Positions 25,908 to 34,470 of a stretch of DNA of 64,000 nt are shown piece after piece. The stretch spans positions 1 to 64,000 of the forward strand of contig NZ_JAUYFA010000011.1 in the NCBI RefSeq assembly GCF_030691135.1, read 5' to 3'. This DNA is from Phreatobacter sp. (lineage in GTDB: Bacteria > Pseudomonadota > Alphaproteobacteria > Rhizobiales > Phreatobacteraceae). Each line of letters opens with the position of its first letter. The first letter of the stretch is position 1. The position numbers and the translations under genes were made by a program. The notes under the pieces are model-generated. The model worked only from the letters and a program-made list of their open reading frames with translations, was not told the DNA's origin and did no database searches.

Positions 25908-26013
25908 ATCTCATGGCAATAACGTCAATTTATTTGCGGCGTGTAACGGCTCATATGGGAGCAGGAGCAAGGGTGCTCCGTGCTCTTCGTTCCCGACGCA
26001 AGGACTTCCCCCC

Positions 26014-26640
26014 ATGGCCAAAGTGCTGTTCATCGAAGCGAGCCCGCGCAAGGGTCGCTCCTATTCGACGCAGGCTGCCCGCGCCTTCCTCGACGCCTAT
26101 CAGGCGGCGCATCCCGGCGACACGGTCGAGGTTCTCGACCTCTGGACCGCCGACCTGCCGGCCTTCGACGGCGCCACGCTGGATGCCAAATATGCGGTGA
26201 TGGGGGGCAAGGACTTCACCGCGGACCAGGCCCAGGCCTGGGCGAAGGTCGTCGCCGCTGCCGAGCACTTCAAGGCCGCCGACAAGATCGTCATCTCCGC
26301 CCCGATGTGGAACTTCTCGGTTCCCTATGTGCTGAAGCACTATATCGACGTCATCGCCCAGCCCGGCCAGACCTTCGGCTGGTCGCCCGACCAGGGTTAT
26401 TTCGGCCTGGTGAAGGGGAAGCCCGCCCTCGTCGTAACGGCATCGATGGGCGCCTACGGCCCCGGCACCGGCGCCGAGGCCATCGACTTCCAGAAGCCCT
26501 ATGTGGAGTGGATGCTGAAGTTCTTCGGCTTCGAGACCATCCACTCGCTGCAGGTCGTCAATACCGGCATGCCGGATTCGGCCGAGGCTTCGCTTGCCGA
26601 GGCGAAGGTGAAGGCGACGGCGCTGGCGAAGGCGTTCTGA
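26014..26640 (+). CDS. azoR: FMN-dependent NADH-azoreductase, flavodoxin-like
   Basis: 208 residues. EASPRKGRSYSTQAARAF at the N-terminus is the FMN phosphate-binding loop, APMWNFSVPYVLKHYIDV is the quinone reductase/azoreductase signature, and TASMGAYGPGTGAEAID is the second FMN loop. AzoR reduces quinones and azo dyes in two-electron steps using NADH and protects against thiol and quinone stress. Divergent transcription from a LysR regulator suggests induction by an electrophile or quinone. A palindromic hairpin follows the stop. Confidence 0.93.
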   Translation: MAKVLFIEASPRKGRSYSTQAARAFLDAYQAAHPGDTVEVLDLWTADLPAFDGATLDAKYAVMGGKDFTADQAQAWAKVVAAAEHFKAADKIVISAPMWNFSVPYVLKHYIDVIAQPGQTFGWSPDQGYFGLVKGKPALVVTASMGAYGPGTGAEAIDFQKPYVEWMLKFFGFETIHSLQVVNTGMPDSAEASLAEAKVKATALAKAF

Positions 26641-26675
26641 GCCGGAACGGTCCGAACTCCGCTGCTGCTTCCCCG

Positions 26676-26702
26676 CCATGCCCGGCACCGCGCCGGGCAT
26701 GG
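26676..26702. terminator. Palindromic hairpin between convergent azoR and lacI-type genes
   Basis: CCATGCCCGGC (26676-26686) pairs perfectly with GCCGGGCATGG (26692-26702) across a 5-nt loop. There is no clear T run on either strand. Its position between two stops suggests a bidirectional terminator or transcript-end stabiliser. Confidence 0.5.
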
Positions 26703-26708
26703 TGCGTT

Positions 26709-27752
26709 TCACCGGCCGGCCGGACCGGTGCTGCCGCGCACCACCAGGGTCGGCGGGAGGATGATGCGGGCAGCCGGCAGCGCCGGGTTCACAGTGCGCA
26801 CCAGCACACGCTCGCAAGCCCGGCGTCCCTGCTCGCTCGGATGGGTGGAGACCGTCGTGAGCCCCGGCGCCCACATCGCGGCCTCGCGCACGTCGTCGGC
26901 GCCGACAACCGAGAAATCGCGCCCCGCCTCCCGTCCGCGCTGGCGCAGGCCCATCATCACGCCGAAGGCGATGAGGTCGTTCATGCAGACGGCGGCGGTC
27001 GGCGGCTCGGCGAGGTCGAGCAGTGCCTGGATGCCGGCGAAGCCCGTGTCGCGTGTGCCGAGGCCGGTCACCATCAGTGCCGGATCGAAGGGTAGGCGCC
27101 TTTCGGTCAGCCATGCCCGGTAGGTGATGCGGCGGTTGCGGCCTGTCGACATGGTGTCGTTGCCGCCGACCACCGCGATGCGGCGGTGGCCGAGGTCGTG
27201 GAGATGGTCGAGCGCGAGGCGGGTGGCGACACCGTCGTCGGAAGCGACGACATCGAGGCCCACCCCTTCGATCTCACGGGTGATCTGGACGACCGGAATT
27301 CCCGCTGCGGCGATCGTCGTCAGGGCCTCACCGGTCGAGCCGTTAGCGGGACACAGGATCATGCCGTCCGGGCGGTATTCCTTCAGCGTCGCCAGCACGC
27401 GGTCCTGCTTGACCGGATCGTCGGAATAGGTACCGAGCAACACGGTATGGCCGGACCCGGCCAGCGTCTCCTCGATGGCGGCGAGGATTTCGCCGAAATA
27501 GGGGTTCACCACGTCGTTGACGCCGACGGCGATCATGTTCGTCCGCGCCGTGCGCAGGCTGGCGGCCGAGCGGTTGTAGACATAGCCGAGGCTGCGGGCG
27601 CGTTCCTGAACCTTCTCGCGTGTCGCCTCGGCGACGAGCGGGCTGGCGCGCAGGGCCAGCGAGACCGTGGCCGTCGAGACGCCGAGTCCCTCGGCGATCT
27701 GCAGCAGCGTGACGCGCCCCGGCCGTGCCGCGTCCTCGGTCATATCGTTCAT
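26709..27752 (-). CDS. LacI family transcriptional regulator
   Basis: 347 residues. The HTH plus hinge is at residues ~13-66: VTLLQIAEGLGVSTATVSLAL, then VQERARSLGYVYNRSAASLR. The periplasmic-binding-protein-like core shows IAVGVNDVVNPYFGEIL, LDHLHDLGHRRIAVVGG and PTAAVCMNDLIAFGVM. It probably represses a catabolic gene, released by a small sugar or sugar acid. It is divergent from an NAD(P)-dependent dehydrogenase gene and a palindrome of LacI type lies between them, so that gene is the probable target. Confidence 0.93.
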   Translation of the reverse strand: MNDMTEDAARPGRVTLLQIAEGLGVSTATVSLALRASPLVAEATREKVQERARSLGYVYNRSAASLRTARTNMIAVGVNDVVNPYFGEILAAIEETLAGSGHTVLLGTYSDDPVKQDRVLATLKEYRPDGMILCPANGSTGEALTTIAAAGIPVVQITREIEGVGLDVVASDDGVATRLALDHLHDLGHRRIAVVGGNDTMSTGRNRRITYRAWLTERRLPFDPALMVTGLGTRDTGFAGIQALLDLAEPPTAAVCMNDLIAFGVMMGLRQRGREAGRDFSVVGADDVREAAMWAPGLTTVSTHPSEQGRRACERVLVRTVNPALPAARIILPPTLVVRGSTGPAGR

Positions 27753-27785
27753 GGTGCAGGTACCTCGACCTCATTTAAAATCCTA

Positions 27786-27799
27786 TTTCAAGTTTGAAA
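27786..27799. promoter_or_regulatory. LacI-type operator
   Basis: TTTCAA-GT-TTGAAA is a perfect 6-bp inverted repeat with a 2-bp centre, the size and symmetry of LacI-family sites. It lies 34 bp upstream of the lacI-type start and 83 bp upstream of the dehydrogenase start. Confidence 0.6.
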
Positions 27800-27881
27800 G
27801 CAAATTTCAATCGTTTTACCCCTCGTCCCCCCGCCGCGGCGGCGCTAGGCTCGCCGCCAACAAGGTCGTGGGAGGAATACA

Positions 27882-28781
27882 ATGACCAGGCAGAAAATCG
27901 GCTTCATCGGCGTCGGACTGATGGGCCACGGCATGGCCAAGAACATCGTCGAGAAGGGTTTTCCCCTGACGGTGATGGCCAATCGCAACCGCGAGGCGGT
28001 GGAGGATCTCGTCAAGCGCGGCGCGACCGAGGCGAAGAGCTCCAAGGCGGTGGCGGCGGCCAGCGACGTGGTCTTCATCTGCGTCACCGGCGCGCCGCAG
28101 GTGGAAGCCGTGGTCAACGGGCCCGAGGGCCTGCGGGCCGGCGCGCATCGGGGGCTGACCATCGTCGACTGCTCGACGTCGGAGCCGACGCTCACCCGCC
28201 GGCTCGCCGAGGACCTGGCGCCGCTCGGCGTCACCTTTCTCGATGCGCCGCTGTCCCGCACGCCGAAGGAGGCCTGGGAGGGCAAGCTCGACGTCATGAC
28301 CGGCGGCGCCGAAGCCGACCTGGCGCGCGTTAACGACGCCATCGCCTGTTTCGCCGGCCGCATCGTCCATGTCGGTCCGGTCGGCGCCGGCCACACGATG
28401 AAGATCGTCAACAATTTCATCTCGATGGGCTATGCGGCGCTCTATGCCGAGGCGCTTGCCGTCGCCAAGGCCAACGGCGTCGCACCGAAGGCCATGAACG
28501 CCGTGCTTTCGGGTGGACGCATGGATTGCGGCTTCTACCAGACCTTCTTCAAGTACGTCATCGAACGTGATGAGAACGCTCACAAATTCACGCTCGCCAA
28601 TGCCCACAAGGACATGCGCTACTGCGCCTCCATGGCCCAGGCTTCGGGGATCGCCAATCCGATGGGCAATGCGGTGAAGAACTATTTCGCCATGGCCGAG
28701 GCGCAGGGCAATGGCGGCAAATATGTGCCGATGCTCTCCGACGAGGTGGCCCGCTGGAACGGGGTGAACCTGCTGGAGTGA
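27882..28781 (+). CDS. NAD(P)-dependent beta-hydroxyacid dehydrogenase (3-HIBADH/GarR-like)
   Basis: 299 residues. The Rossmann motif GFIGVGLMGHGMAKN is at residues 7-21, and the catalytic lysine is K174 in GHTMKIVNNF. The substrate loop reads LDAPLSRTPKEAWEG where most relatives have DAPVSGG, so substrate preference may differ from 3-hydroxyisobutyrate or tartronate semialdehyde. It is cytoplasmic. Divergent from the LacI-type regulator with an intervening operator, pointing to inducible sugar-acid or hydroxy-acid metabolism. Confidence 0.9.
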   Translation: MTRQKIGFIGVGLMGHGMAKNIVEKGFPLTVMANRNREAVEDLVKRGATEAKSSKAVAAASDVVFICVTGAPQVEAVVNGPEGLRAGAHRGLTIVDCSTSEPTLTRRLAEDLAPLGVTFLDAPLSRTPKEAWEGKLDVMTGGAEADLARVNDAIACFAGRIVHVGPVGAGHTMKIVNNFISMGYAALYAEALAVAKANGVAPKAMNAVLSGGRMDCGFYQTFFKYVIERDENAHKFTLANAHKDMRYCASMAQASGIANPMGNAVKNYFAMAEAQGNGGKYVPMLSDEVARWNGVNLLE

Positions 28782-28926
28782 GACCTCCGGCCGAGCTGGC
28801 CCGGCATCCGCGGAAGGCCTGATCTTCGCGTCTTGCGCCGCCGGGCGATTTGCTTATGTTCCGCGCACATGTCCGACAGCGTTGTTCACAGGGATTTCGC
28901 CCGTGGTTTCCTATGTCGAGGCCGAC

Positions 28927-29736
28927 ATGGCGCAGATGCGCAAGAACGGCCAGATCAAGCTCTATGGCGAAGAGGCTTTCGCCGGCATGCGCAAGGCCGG
29001 GCGCCTCGTTGCCGCGTGCCTCGACATGCTCGTGGACGAGGTGAAGGAAGGCGTTCCCACCGACCGGATCGACGCGCTCGTATTCGCCTTCGGCATGGAT
29101 CACGGCGCCTATCCCGCCACGCTGATGTATCGCGGCTATGAGTATTCCTGCTGCACGTCGCTGAACCACGTCGTCTGCCACGGCATGCCCAACGACAAGC
29201 CGTTCCGCGACGGCGACATCGTCAATATCGACGTCACCTTCCTGCTCGACGGTTGGCACGGCGACGCTTCGCGCATGTATGGGGTCGGCGAGCTTCCGCG
29301 CCGGGCGGAGCGGCTGATCGACGTGACTTACGAGTCGCTGCTGCGTGGCGTCGCGGCGGTGAAGCCCGGCAACACGGTCGGCGACATCGGCCATGCGATC
29401 CAGAGCTATGTCGAGCCGCAGCACATGAGCGTCGTCCGCGATTTCTGCGGACACGGCGTCGGCAAGCTGTTCCACGACGAGCCGAACATCGTCCATCTCG
29501 GCAAGCCGGGCGAAGGCAGCCTCCTGAAGCCGGGGATGATCTTCACCATCGAGCCGATGGTCAATCTCGGCCGTCCCCATGTGAAGGTGCTCTCGGACGG
29601 CTGGACGGCGGTGACGCGCGACCGCTCGCTCTCGGCGCAGTTCGAGCACACGGTCGGTGTGACCGCCGACGGCGTCGAGGTCTTCACCCTGTCGCCCAAG
29701 GGCCTCGACAAGCCGCCAGTTCGCCGCGCCAGCTGA
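28927..29736 (+). CDS. map: Type I methionine aminopeptidase
   Basis: 269 residues. Metal ligands of MetAP are visible: D in NIDVTFLLDG, D in GWHGDASRMY, H in CGHGVGKLFHDEP, E in FTIEPMVNLG and E in AQFEHTVGV. The enzyme removes the initiator methionine from nascent proteins. Start taken at ATG 28927 with GAGG upstream; in-frame GTG/TTG codons further upstream (to 28882) could extend it by 15 residues. Its stop codon abuts the stop of the convergent gene at 29737. Confidence 0.93.
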   Translation: MAQMRKNGQIKLYGEEAFAGMRKAGRLVAACLDMLVDEVKEGVPTDRIDALVFAFGMDHGAYPATLMYRGYEYSCCTSLNHVVCHGMPNDKPFRDGDIVNIDVTFLLDGWHGDASRMYGVGELPRRAERLIDVTYESLLRGVAAVKPGNTVGDIGHAIQSYVEPQHMSVVRDFCGHGVGKLFHDEPNIVHLGKPGEGSLLKPGMIFTIEPMVNLGRPHVKVLSDGWTAVTRDRSLSAQFEHTVGVTADGVEVFTLSPKGLDKPPVRRAS

Positions 29737-30183
29737 TTACAGCCGCCGTTCGGGGAGCGGATTGTCCTCGCTCTCGCGGATCATGCCGCGCAAGCGCCGC
29801 CAGATGCGCTCGGCGAGGCTGAGCGCACGATCGATCTCGGCATCGCTCGGCAGGTTCATCCCCTCGCCGCCCGGCTGGGCCGGACGGGCGGCCTGACCGC
29901 CGCTGCGCCTGAGCGTGTCGTTCTCCGCTTTCAGCCGCTCGATCTCCTGCTCGAGAGCCACCTTGTCGTCGGGTGCGAGACGGCATGTGAAGGCACCCGT
30001 CGCACGGGTACAGACCGAGATGACGCCGGTGCGTGTGTCCATGCGCAGCAGCCCGTCGGGCGTCTCGCGCAGGACGAAACGGCCGTTCTCGGATGCTGCC
30101 GGTGCGGAGACGGCGCCCGGCACCTGGGCGAAGGCGGGCAAAGACGCCATCACGAGGGTCGCAACAGCAAGACGGGCGCGCAT
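29737..30183 (-). CDS. Hypothetical exported protein
   Basis: 148 residues. A signal peptide (MRARLAVATLVMASLPAFAQ) is followed by FVLRETPDGLLRMDTRTG and VSVCTRATGAFTCRLAPDD-like sequence (read ISVCTR), with two cysteines that could form a disulfide. A coiled-coil segment EQEIERLKAENDTLRR and a charged C-terminal helix complete it. Start at 30181-30183 has GAGGAGG just upstream, a strong site. I do not recognise a named family; similar small periplasmic proteins are common in Rhizobiales. Confidence 0.8.
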   Translation of the reverse strand: MRARLAVATLVMASLPAFAQVPGAVSAPAASENGRFVLRETPDGLLRMDTRTGVISVCTRATGAFTCRLAPDDKVALEQEIERLKAENDTLRRSGGQAARPAQPGGEGMNLPSDAEIDRALSLAERIWRRLRGMIRESEDNPLPERRL

Positions 30184-30292
30184 GGCGGCCTCCTCTGGAC
30201 GTGTAAGCCATCCTCGGCGCCTAAAATGTCGCGACGATGGCCGGGGGATGAACGCGGGCCGAACCGCCGGCCGCACTTTTCGCCGGAAGGCG

Positions 30293-31069
30293 TCAGGCGA
30301 ACCGGGCGGAAATCACCTGTTCGACGAGGTCGCAGGGCTCGTCCGTGGTCAGGAAGGCAATATCGGCGGCATCGCGGCCATGGCAGATCCGGACCAGGCC
30401 GACGACGGGCGCCAGCCGGGTCAGGTCGACCATCCACCAGGCCCCCTCGATGAAGACCTCCATCACCGCGTGAAAGTCCGGCGGCGCCAGTTCGGCGGCA
30501 TAGCAGGAGACGGCGCGGGCGGGGATGCCGAGGGCACGGCTCAGGGTGATGCCGAGATGGGCGAAGTCGCGGCAGACGCCGGCGCGCAGCGTGAAAGTAT
30601 GGGCGGCGTCGCTTTCCGCCGTGCTGACGCCGGCGACATAGTCGACATGGGTGGCGATCCAGTCGGCCACCGCCATGACGCGGCCGACGCCGTCAGTGAT
30701 GCCGCCAAATTCCCGGCAGGCGAAGCGAACGAAGAGGTCCGAAGGGCAGAAGCGGCTGGGCAGCAGGAAGGGCAGCACCGCCAGCGGCAGTTCGGAGCGG
30801 TGCCACTGGCGCCCTGCCCGCGGCAGGAGCTGCCGGGCGCCGTTGTCGATCTGCGCCTCGTAGACAAGGTCGAGGCGGGCCGCAGCCGCGCCGCGCAGCC
30901 AGCGTATGCCGTCGCCGTCCGTTTCCTCGCCCAGATGCATCGGTGGTGCGACCGTCAGGCGCTCGGAGATGATCTGCTGATCGGAGGACCGGGCGACCTG
31001 GACCACGGCCATGAGATGGGTGCCGGGCCGGCAGTCATAGACCAACCGGGTTGCAACAGTGATGATCAT
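30293..31069 (-). CDS. Transglutaminase-like family protein
   Basis: 258 residues. An N-terminal beta domain (MIITVATRLVYDC) is followed by a transglutaminase core with the catalytic cysteine in TLRAGVCRDFAHLGI, histidine in PPDFHAVMEVFIEG and aspartate in WWMVDLTRLAP. Bacterial members act as proteases, amidases or peptide-bond-forming enzymes; the substrate is unknown. A much longer in-frame reading upstream (to 32071) runs antisense through the gntR gene and is rejected. It is divergent from the GntR-type regulator, but the operator there lies nearer to the regulator. Confidence 0.88.
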   Translation of the reverse strand: MIITVATRLVYDCRPGTHLMAVVQVARSSDQQIISERLTVAPPMHLGEETDGDGIRWLRGAAAARLDLVYEAQIDNGARQLLPRAGRQWHRSELPLAVLPFLLPSRFCPSDLFVRFACREFGGITDGVGRVMAVADWIATHVDYVAGVSTAESDAAHTFTLRAGVCRDFAHLGITLSRALGIPARAVSCYAAELAPPDFHAVMEVFIEGAWWMVDLTRLAPVVGLVRICHGRDAADIAFLTTDEPCDLVEQVISARFA

Positions 31070-31159
31070 GAAAGCCGCCACCCTTTTTTCGCTGCTGCAC
31101 AACGAGGCAGCAGGCGTCATGTTCCCACCAGGACGGCAGGAACGCTGACAAATTCGACT

Positions 31160-31177
31160 TTGTCGGATAAACCGACA
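31160..31177. promoter_or_regulatory. FadR/GntR-type operator before the regulator gene
   Basis: TTGTCGGATAA (31160-31170) differs by one base from the palindrome TTGTC-N-GACAA found intact at 32042-32052. TGTCGG-ATAAA-CCGACA (31161-31177) overlaps it as a second inverted repeat. The site ends three bases before the regulator's ATG, which suggests autoregulation. Confidence 0.6.
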
Positions 31178-31180
31178 TCC

Positions 31181-31948
31181 ATGGAACCCAACCGTTTCGA
31201 GAGACTGTCGCCGACGCCGACCTACCAGCGGGTGGCCGAGGCGATCGAGAACGAAATCCTCGGCGGCAAGTTGCAGCCCGGCGACAGGATCGGCACCGAG
31301 GCCGACCTCGTACGGCAGTTCGGTGTCAACCGTTCGACGGTGCGCGAGGGCATCCGCCTTCTCGAACAGGGCGGCCTGATCCGCCGCGACCAGAGCCGCC
31401 GTCTCTATGTCAGCCTGCCGCGCTACAACCGGCTCGCCACCCGCGTCAGCCGCGCCCTGGTCCTGCATCAGGTCACGTTCCGCGAGGTCTGGGAGGCGGC
31501 GATGACGCTGGAGGCCGCCACAGCGGAAGCCGCAGCCGCCCGCGCCACGGCCGAAGACGTCGCCGCGCTCGAGGCGAGCCTCGCACGGATGGCCGGGATC
31601 AGCGACCACCAGGCCTTCTGCGAGGCCGACAGTGATTTTCACGCCCTGCTCGCGCAGGTGTCGAAGAACCGAGTGCTGGAACTGGCGCGCGAACCGGTCA
31701 GTCTTCTGTTCACGCCGACGCTCAAGATGATCATGGACAAGGTGGAGACCGCCGGGCCGCGCAACCTCGAGGCTCATCGCCACCTCATCGAGGCCTGCCG
31801 CGCCCACGACGTCGTCACCGCCCGCGACTGGATGCGCCGCCATATCGCCGACTGGCGGCGCGGCTTCGAGATCGCCGGAAAGTCGCTGGACGACCCGATT
31901 GAACGGACATTCGCCACCCATCTGGCCCTGCCCGGCGCCTATCGCTGA
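31181..31948 (+). CDS. FadR/GntR family transcriptional regulator
   Basis: 255 residues. The winged HTH is PTYQRVAEAIENEILGG, PGDRIGTEADLVRQFGVNRS and TVREGIRLLEQGGLI; the C-terminal FCD domain has EAMTLEAAT-like helices, FHALLAQVSKNRVL and HRHLIEACRAHD, which include the metal-binding histidines. It lies upstream of a Liv-type importer and acyl-CoA synthetase. Matching operators precede both transcription units, so it probably controls uptake and activation of a carboxylic acid. ATG at 31181. Confidence 0.92.
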   Translation: MEPNRFERLSPTPTYQRVAEAIENEILGGKLQPGDRIGTEADLVRQFGVNRSTVREGIRLLEQGGLIRRDQSRRLYVSLPRYNRLATRVSRALVLHQVTFREVWEAAMTLEAATAEAAAARATAEDVAALEASLARMAGISDHQAFCEADSDFHALLAQVSKNRVLELAREPVSLLFTPTLKMIMDKVETAGPRNLEAHRHLIEACRAHDVVTARDWMRRHIADWRRGFEIAGKSLDDPIERTFATHLALPGAYR

Positions 31949-32041
31949 CGGCCCGCACTCCTTCCTTCGACGGATAGGGCCGCGCCGTCGCAGAGGCCGG
32001 GCGAGGCTTGACCTCGCTGCCCTTTGGCGGCCACTGTTCGA

Positions 32042-32058
32042 TTGTCCGACAAAGTCGG
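32042..32058. promoter_or_regulatory. FadR/GntR-type operator before the Liv-type importer
   Basis: TTGTC-C-GACAA (32042-32052) is a perfect palindrome of the GntR class, overlapped by CCGAC-AAA-GTCGG (32046-32058). It is 110 bp upstream of the binding-protein ATG. The same half sites occur before the regulator gene at 31160. Confidence 0.6.
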
Positions 32059-32161
32059 CATGCTGCGGCATCTCAGGATGGCCTTGGCACCAAAGACGGC
32101 CAAAAGGCCGCGACCCTTCGAGGAAACCGTCACCGCCGCCGGCGGACCAGGGAGAAGATCC

Positions 32162-33505
32162 ATGTCGTCACCCCCCGTGCCTTCCATCGGCCTGCGCCGT
32201 CTCGCCGGGCGCATGCTGGCCGCTGCAGCGGCCCTGACCATCGGCCTCGCAGCATCGTCTGCCCAGGCGCAGGAAACCTTCCGCGTCGGCATCGTCACCT
32301 TCCTGTCGGGGCCGGCGGCCGAGAGCTTCGGCGTGCCCGCCCGGCATGGCGCCGAATTCCTTATCGAACAGCTCAACAGGGGCGCGGCGCCCGCGCCCTA
32401 CAACCAGGTCGGCTTCGGCGGCATGCGCATCGAGCCGATCATCGTCGACGAGAACGGCGGCGCCACCAAGCAGGTGCAGGAGCTTCGCAACCTCTACCAG
32501 CGCGAGAACGTCGACGCAGTGGTCGGCTACATCAGCTCGGGCGACTGCCTGGCCGTCGCCCCGGTCGCCGAAGAGCTGAAGAAGTTCCTCATCCTCTTCG
32601 ACTGCGGCACGCCGCGGATTTTCGAGGATGCCAGCTACCGCTACGTGTTCCGGACCTCGGCCCACGCCACCCAGGACAATGTGGCGCTCGCCCGCTACAT
32701 GCGCGCCCGCAATATCAACGCGGGCACTTTCAGCATGATCAACCAGGACTATGCCTGGGGCCAGGATTCGCGCAGCGACTTCGTCGCGGCCATGCAGCAG
32801 CTCTATCCCCAGGCGACCGCCAATGCCGACCTGCTGCCGAAATTCGGCGCCGGCCAGTACGGCACCGAGATCTCGGCGCTGGCGCGGGCGAATTCGAACG
32901 TCATCTATTCCTCGCTCTGGGGCGGTGATCTGCAGGCCTTCATCCTGCAGGGGGCGCCGCGCGGCGTCTTCCAGCGCTCCCAACTCGTCCTCAGCGCCGC
33001 CGACCACGTGCTCCAGCCGCTCGGCGAGCGCATGCCGAACGGCACCATCATCGGGGCCCGCGGCGCCTATGGCCTGATGTCGGCAGACACGCCGCTGAAC
33101 CGCTGGTTCTTCGACGGCTACAGCCAGGCCCGCGGCGGCGTCTATCCGGTCCAGGCGGCCTATCGCGTCACCCAGGCCCTGCTCGGCCTGAAGGCTGCGG
33201 TGGAAAAGGCCATGGCGGCCAACGGCGGCAAGAAGCCGACGCCGGAGCAACTCGCCGATGCGCTGCGCGGCCTCGAGTGGGATAGCCCTGGCGGGCTCAT
33301 CCAGATGAAGCTCGGCAACGGCCATCAGGCGATCCAGACCATGGCGATCGGCCGCACCCGCTGGGATGCCGCCCGTCGCCAGGTGGTGATCGAGGACATC
33401 CAGCGCTTCGCCGCCGAATGCGTCAATCCGCCCGCCAACATGCGTTCGCAGGACTGGATCAAGGCCGGCTTCCCCGGCGCGAAGTGCGACACGCCCGGCA
33501 ATTGA
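32162..33505 (+). CDS. ABC transporter substrate-binding protein, Liv/aromatic-acid type
   Basis: 447 residues. A Sec signal peptide (RMLAAAAALTIGLAASSAQAQ) precedes a type I periplasmic binding protein: FRVGIVTFLSGPAAESFG, ENGGATKQVQELRNLY, SSGDCLAVAPVAEEL. The large PBP matches LivJ-like proteins for branched-chain or aromatic acids. It starts a five-gene transport operon and probably binds the substrate that the terminal acyl-CoA synthetase activates. ATG at 32162 with a GGAGA upstream. Confidence 0.9.
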   Translation: MSSPPVPSIGLRRLAGRMLAAAAALTIGLAASSAQAQETFRVGIVTFLSGPAAESFGVPARHGAEFLIEQLNRGAAPAPYNQVGFGGMRIEPIIVDENGGATKQVQELRNLYQRENVDAVVGYISSGDCLAVAPVAEELKKFLILFDCGTPRIFEDASYRYVFRTSAHATQDNVALARYMRARNINAGTFSMINQDYAWGQDSRSDFVAAMQQLYPQATANADLLPKFGAGQYGTEISALARANSNVIYSSLWGGDLQAFILQGAPRGVFQRSQLVLSAADHVLQPLGERMPNGTIIGARGAYGLMSADTPLNRWFFDGYSQARGGVYPVQAAYRVTQALLGLKAAVEKAMAANGGKKPTPEQLADALRGLEWDSPGGLIQMKLGNGHQAIQTMAIGRTRWDAARRQVVIEDIQRFAAECVNPPANMRSQDWIKAGFPGAKCDTPGN

Positions 33506-33573
33506 GGCGACCCCCGGACGCCGCGACCCCGGACGGGTCGCGGCGCATCGCCTGACGCATTGCGGAGACCCCC

Positions 33574-34470
33574 GTGCAGCTTGCCCTCACCATCCTCATG
33601 GACGGCCTGATCTATGCGTCCTGGCTGTTCGTCGTGGCCCTCGGTCTGACGCTGGTCTTCGGGGTGCTGAAGATCCTCAACATCGCCCACGGCAGCCTCT
33701 ATGCCATTGGCGCCTATGTAGCGGCGAGCATGGTGACGCTCTTCGCCTCCTGGGGGCTCGGCGGCCATTTCGCCCTGATCGCCATGCTGCTGGCGGCGAT
33801 CGGCGTGGCGCTCGTCATGGGGCCGCTGATGGAGCGCTATCTCCTCCGGCTCTTCTACGGCCGCGACGAGGTCGTGCTGCTCCTGGTCACCTATGCGCTG
33901 TTCCTCATCCTCGAGGACGCGGTCAAGCTGATCTGGGGCGTCAATCCCTATTACGTCTCGGAGCCCTACCAGCTGTTCGGCAATGTCGCCTTCGCCTCGC
34001 TGTTCTATGTCGGCTACGACTTCGCTCTCATCGGGCTTGCCGTCGTCTGCGGCATCGCGGTGTGGTTCGCACTGAACCGCACGCGCTCCGGCAAGGTCGT
34101 GCTGGCGGTGATCTTCTCGCGCGAGATGAGCGCCTCGATGGGGGTCAATGTGGACAAGGTCCACATGATCGCCTTCACGCTCGGCATTTTCCTCGCGGCG
34201 CTGGGTGGGGCCTTCACCGCGCCGATGATCTCCGTCCAGCCCGGCATCTCCGTCTCGGTGATTATCGTCTCCTTCGCCGTGATCATCATCGGCGGCCTCG
34301 GCTCCATCGAGGGCGCGGCCATCGGCGCGGTCATCGTCGGGCTCGCCCGCGCCGCGGCAGTGCACCTCATGCCGGAGGCCGAGCTGTTCTCGATCTATCT
34401 CGTCATGGCGGCGGTGCTCATCTTCCGCCCCGAAGGCCTGTTCCAGCGCGCCGCGGCGAGGAAGATCTGA
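33574..34470 (+). CDS. Branched-chain amino acid-type ABC permease (LivH family)
   Basis: 298 residues with about eight TM helices. LTLVFGVLKILNIAHGSLYAIGAY is the LivH hallmark, and FAVIIIGGLGSIEGAAIGA is the EAA-like coupling region. It starts with GTG at 33574, with GCGGAG nine bases upstream. Its stop shares a base with the start of the next permease gene (TGATG at 34468). Confidence 0.92.
   Translation: MQLALTILMDGLIYASWLFVVALGLTLVFGVLKILNIAHGSLYAIGAYVAASMVTLFASWGLGGHFALIAMLLAAIGVALVMGPLMERYLLRLFYGRDEVVLLLVTYALFLILEDAVKLIWGVNPYYVSEPYQLFGNVAFASLFYVGYDFALIGLAVVCGIAVWFALNRTRSGKVVLAVIFSREMSASMGVNVDKVHMIAFTLGIFLAALGGAFTAPMISVQPGISVSVIIVSFAVIIIGGLGSIEGAAIGAVIVGLARAAAVHLMPEAELFSIYLVMAAVLIFRPEGLFQRAAARKI

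Noticed and set aside
29915-31180. In-frame N-terminal extension of the FadR-type regulator back to 29915
   Set aside because: It would run antisense through the transglutaminase gene; the regulator's HTH starts right after the ATG at 31181.
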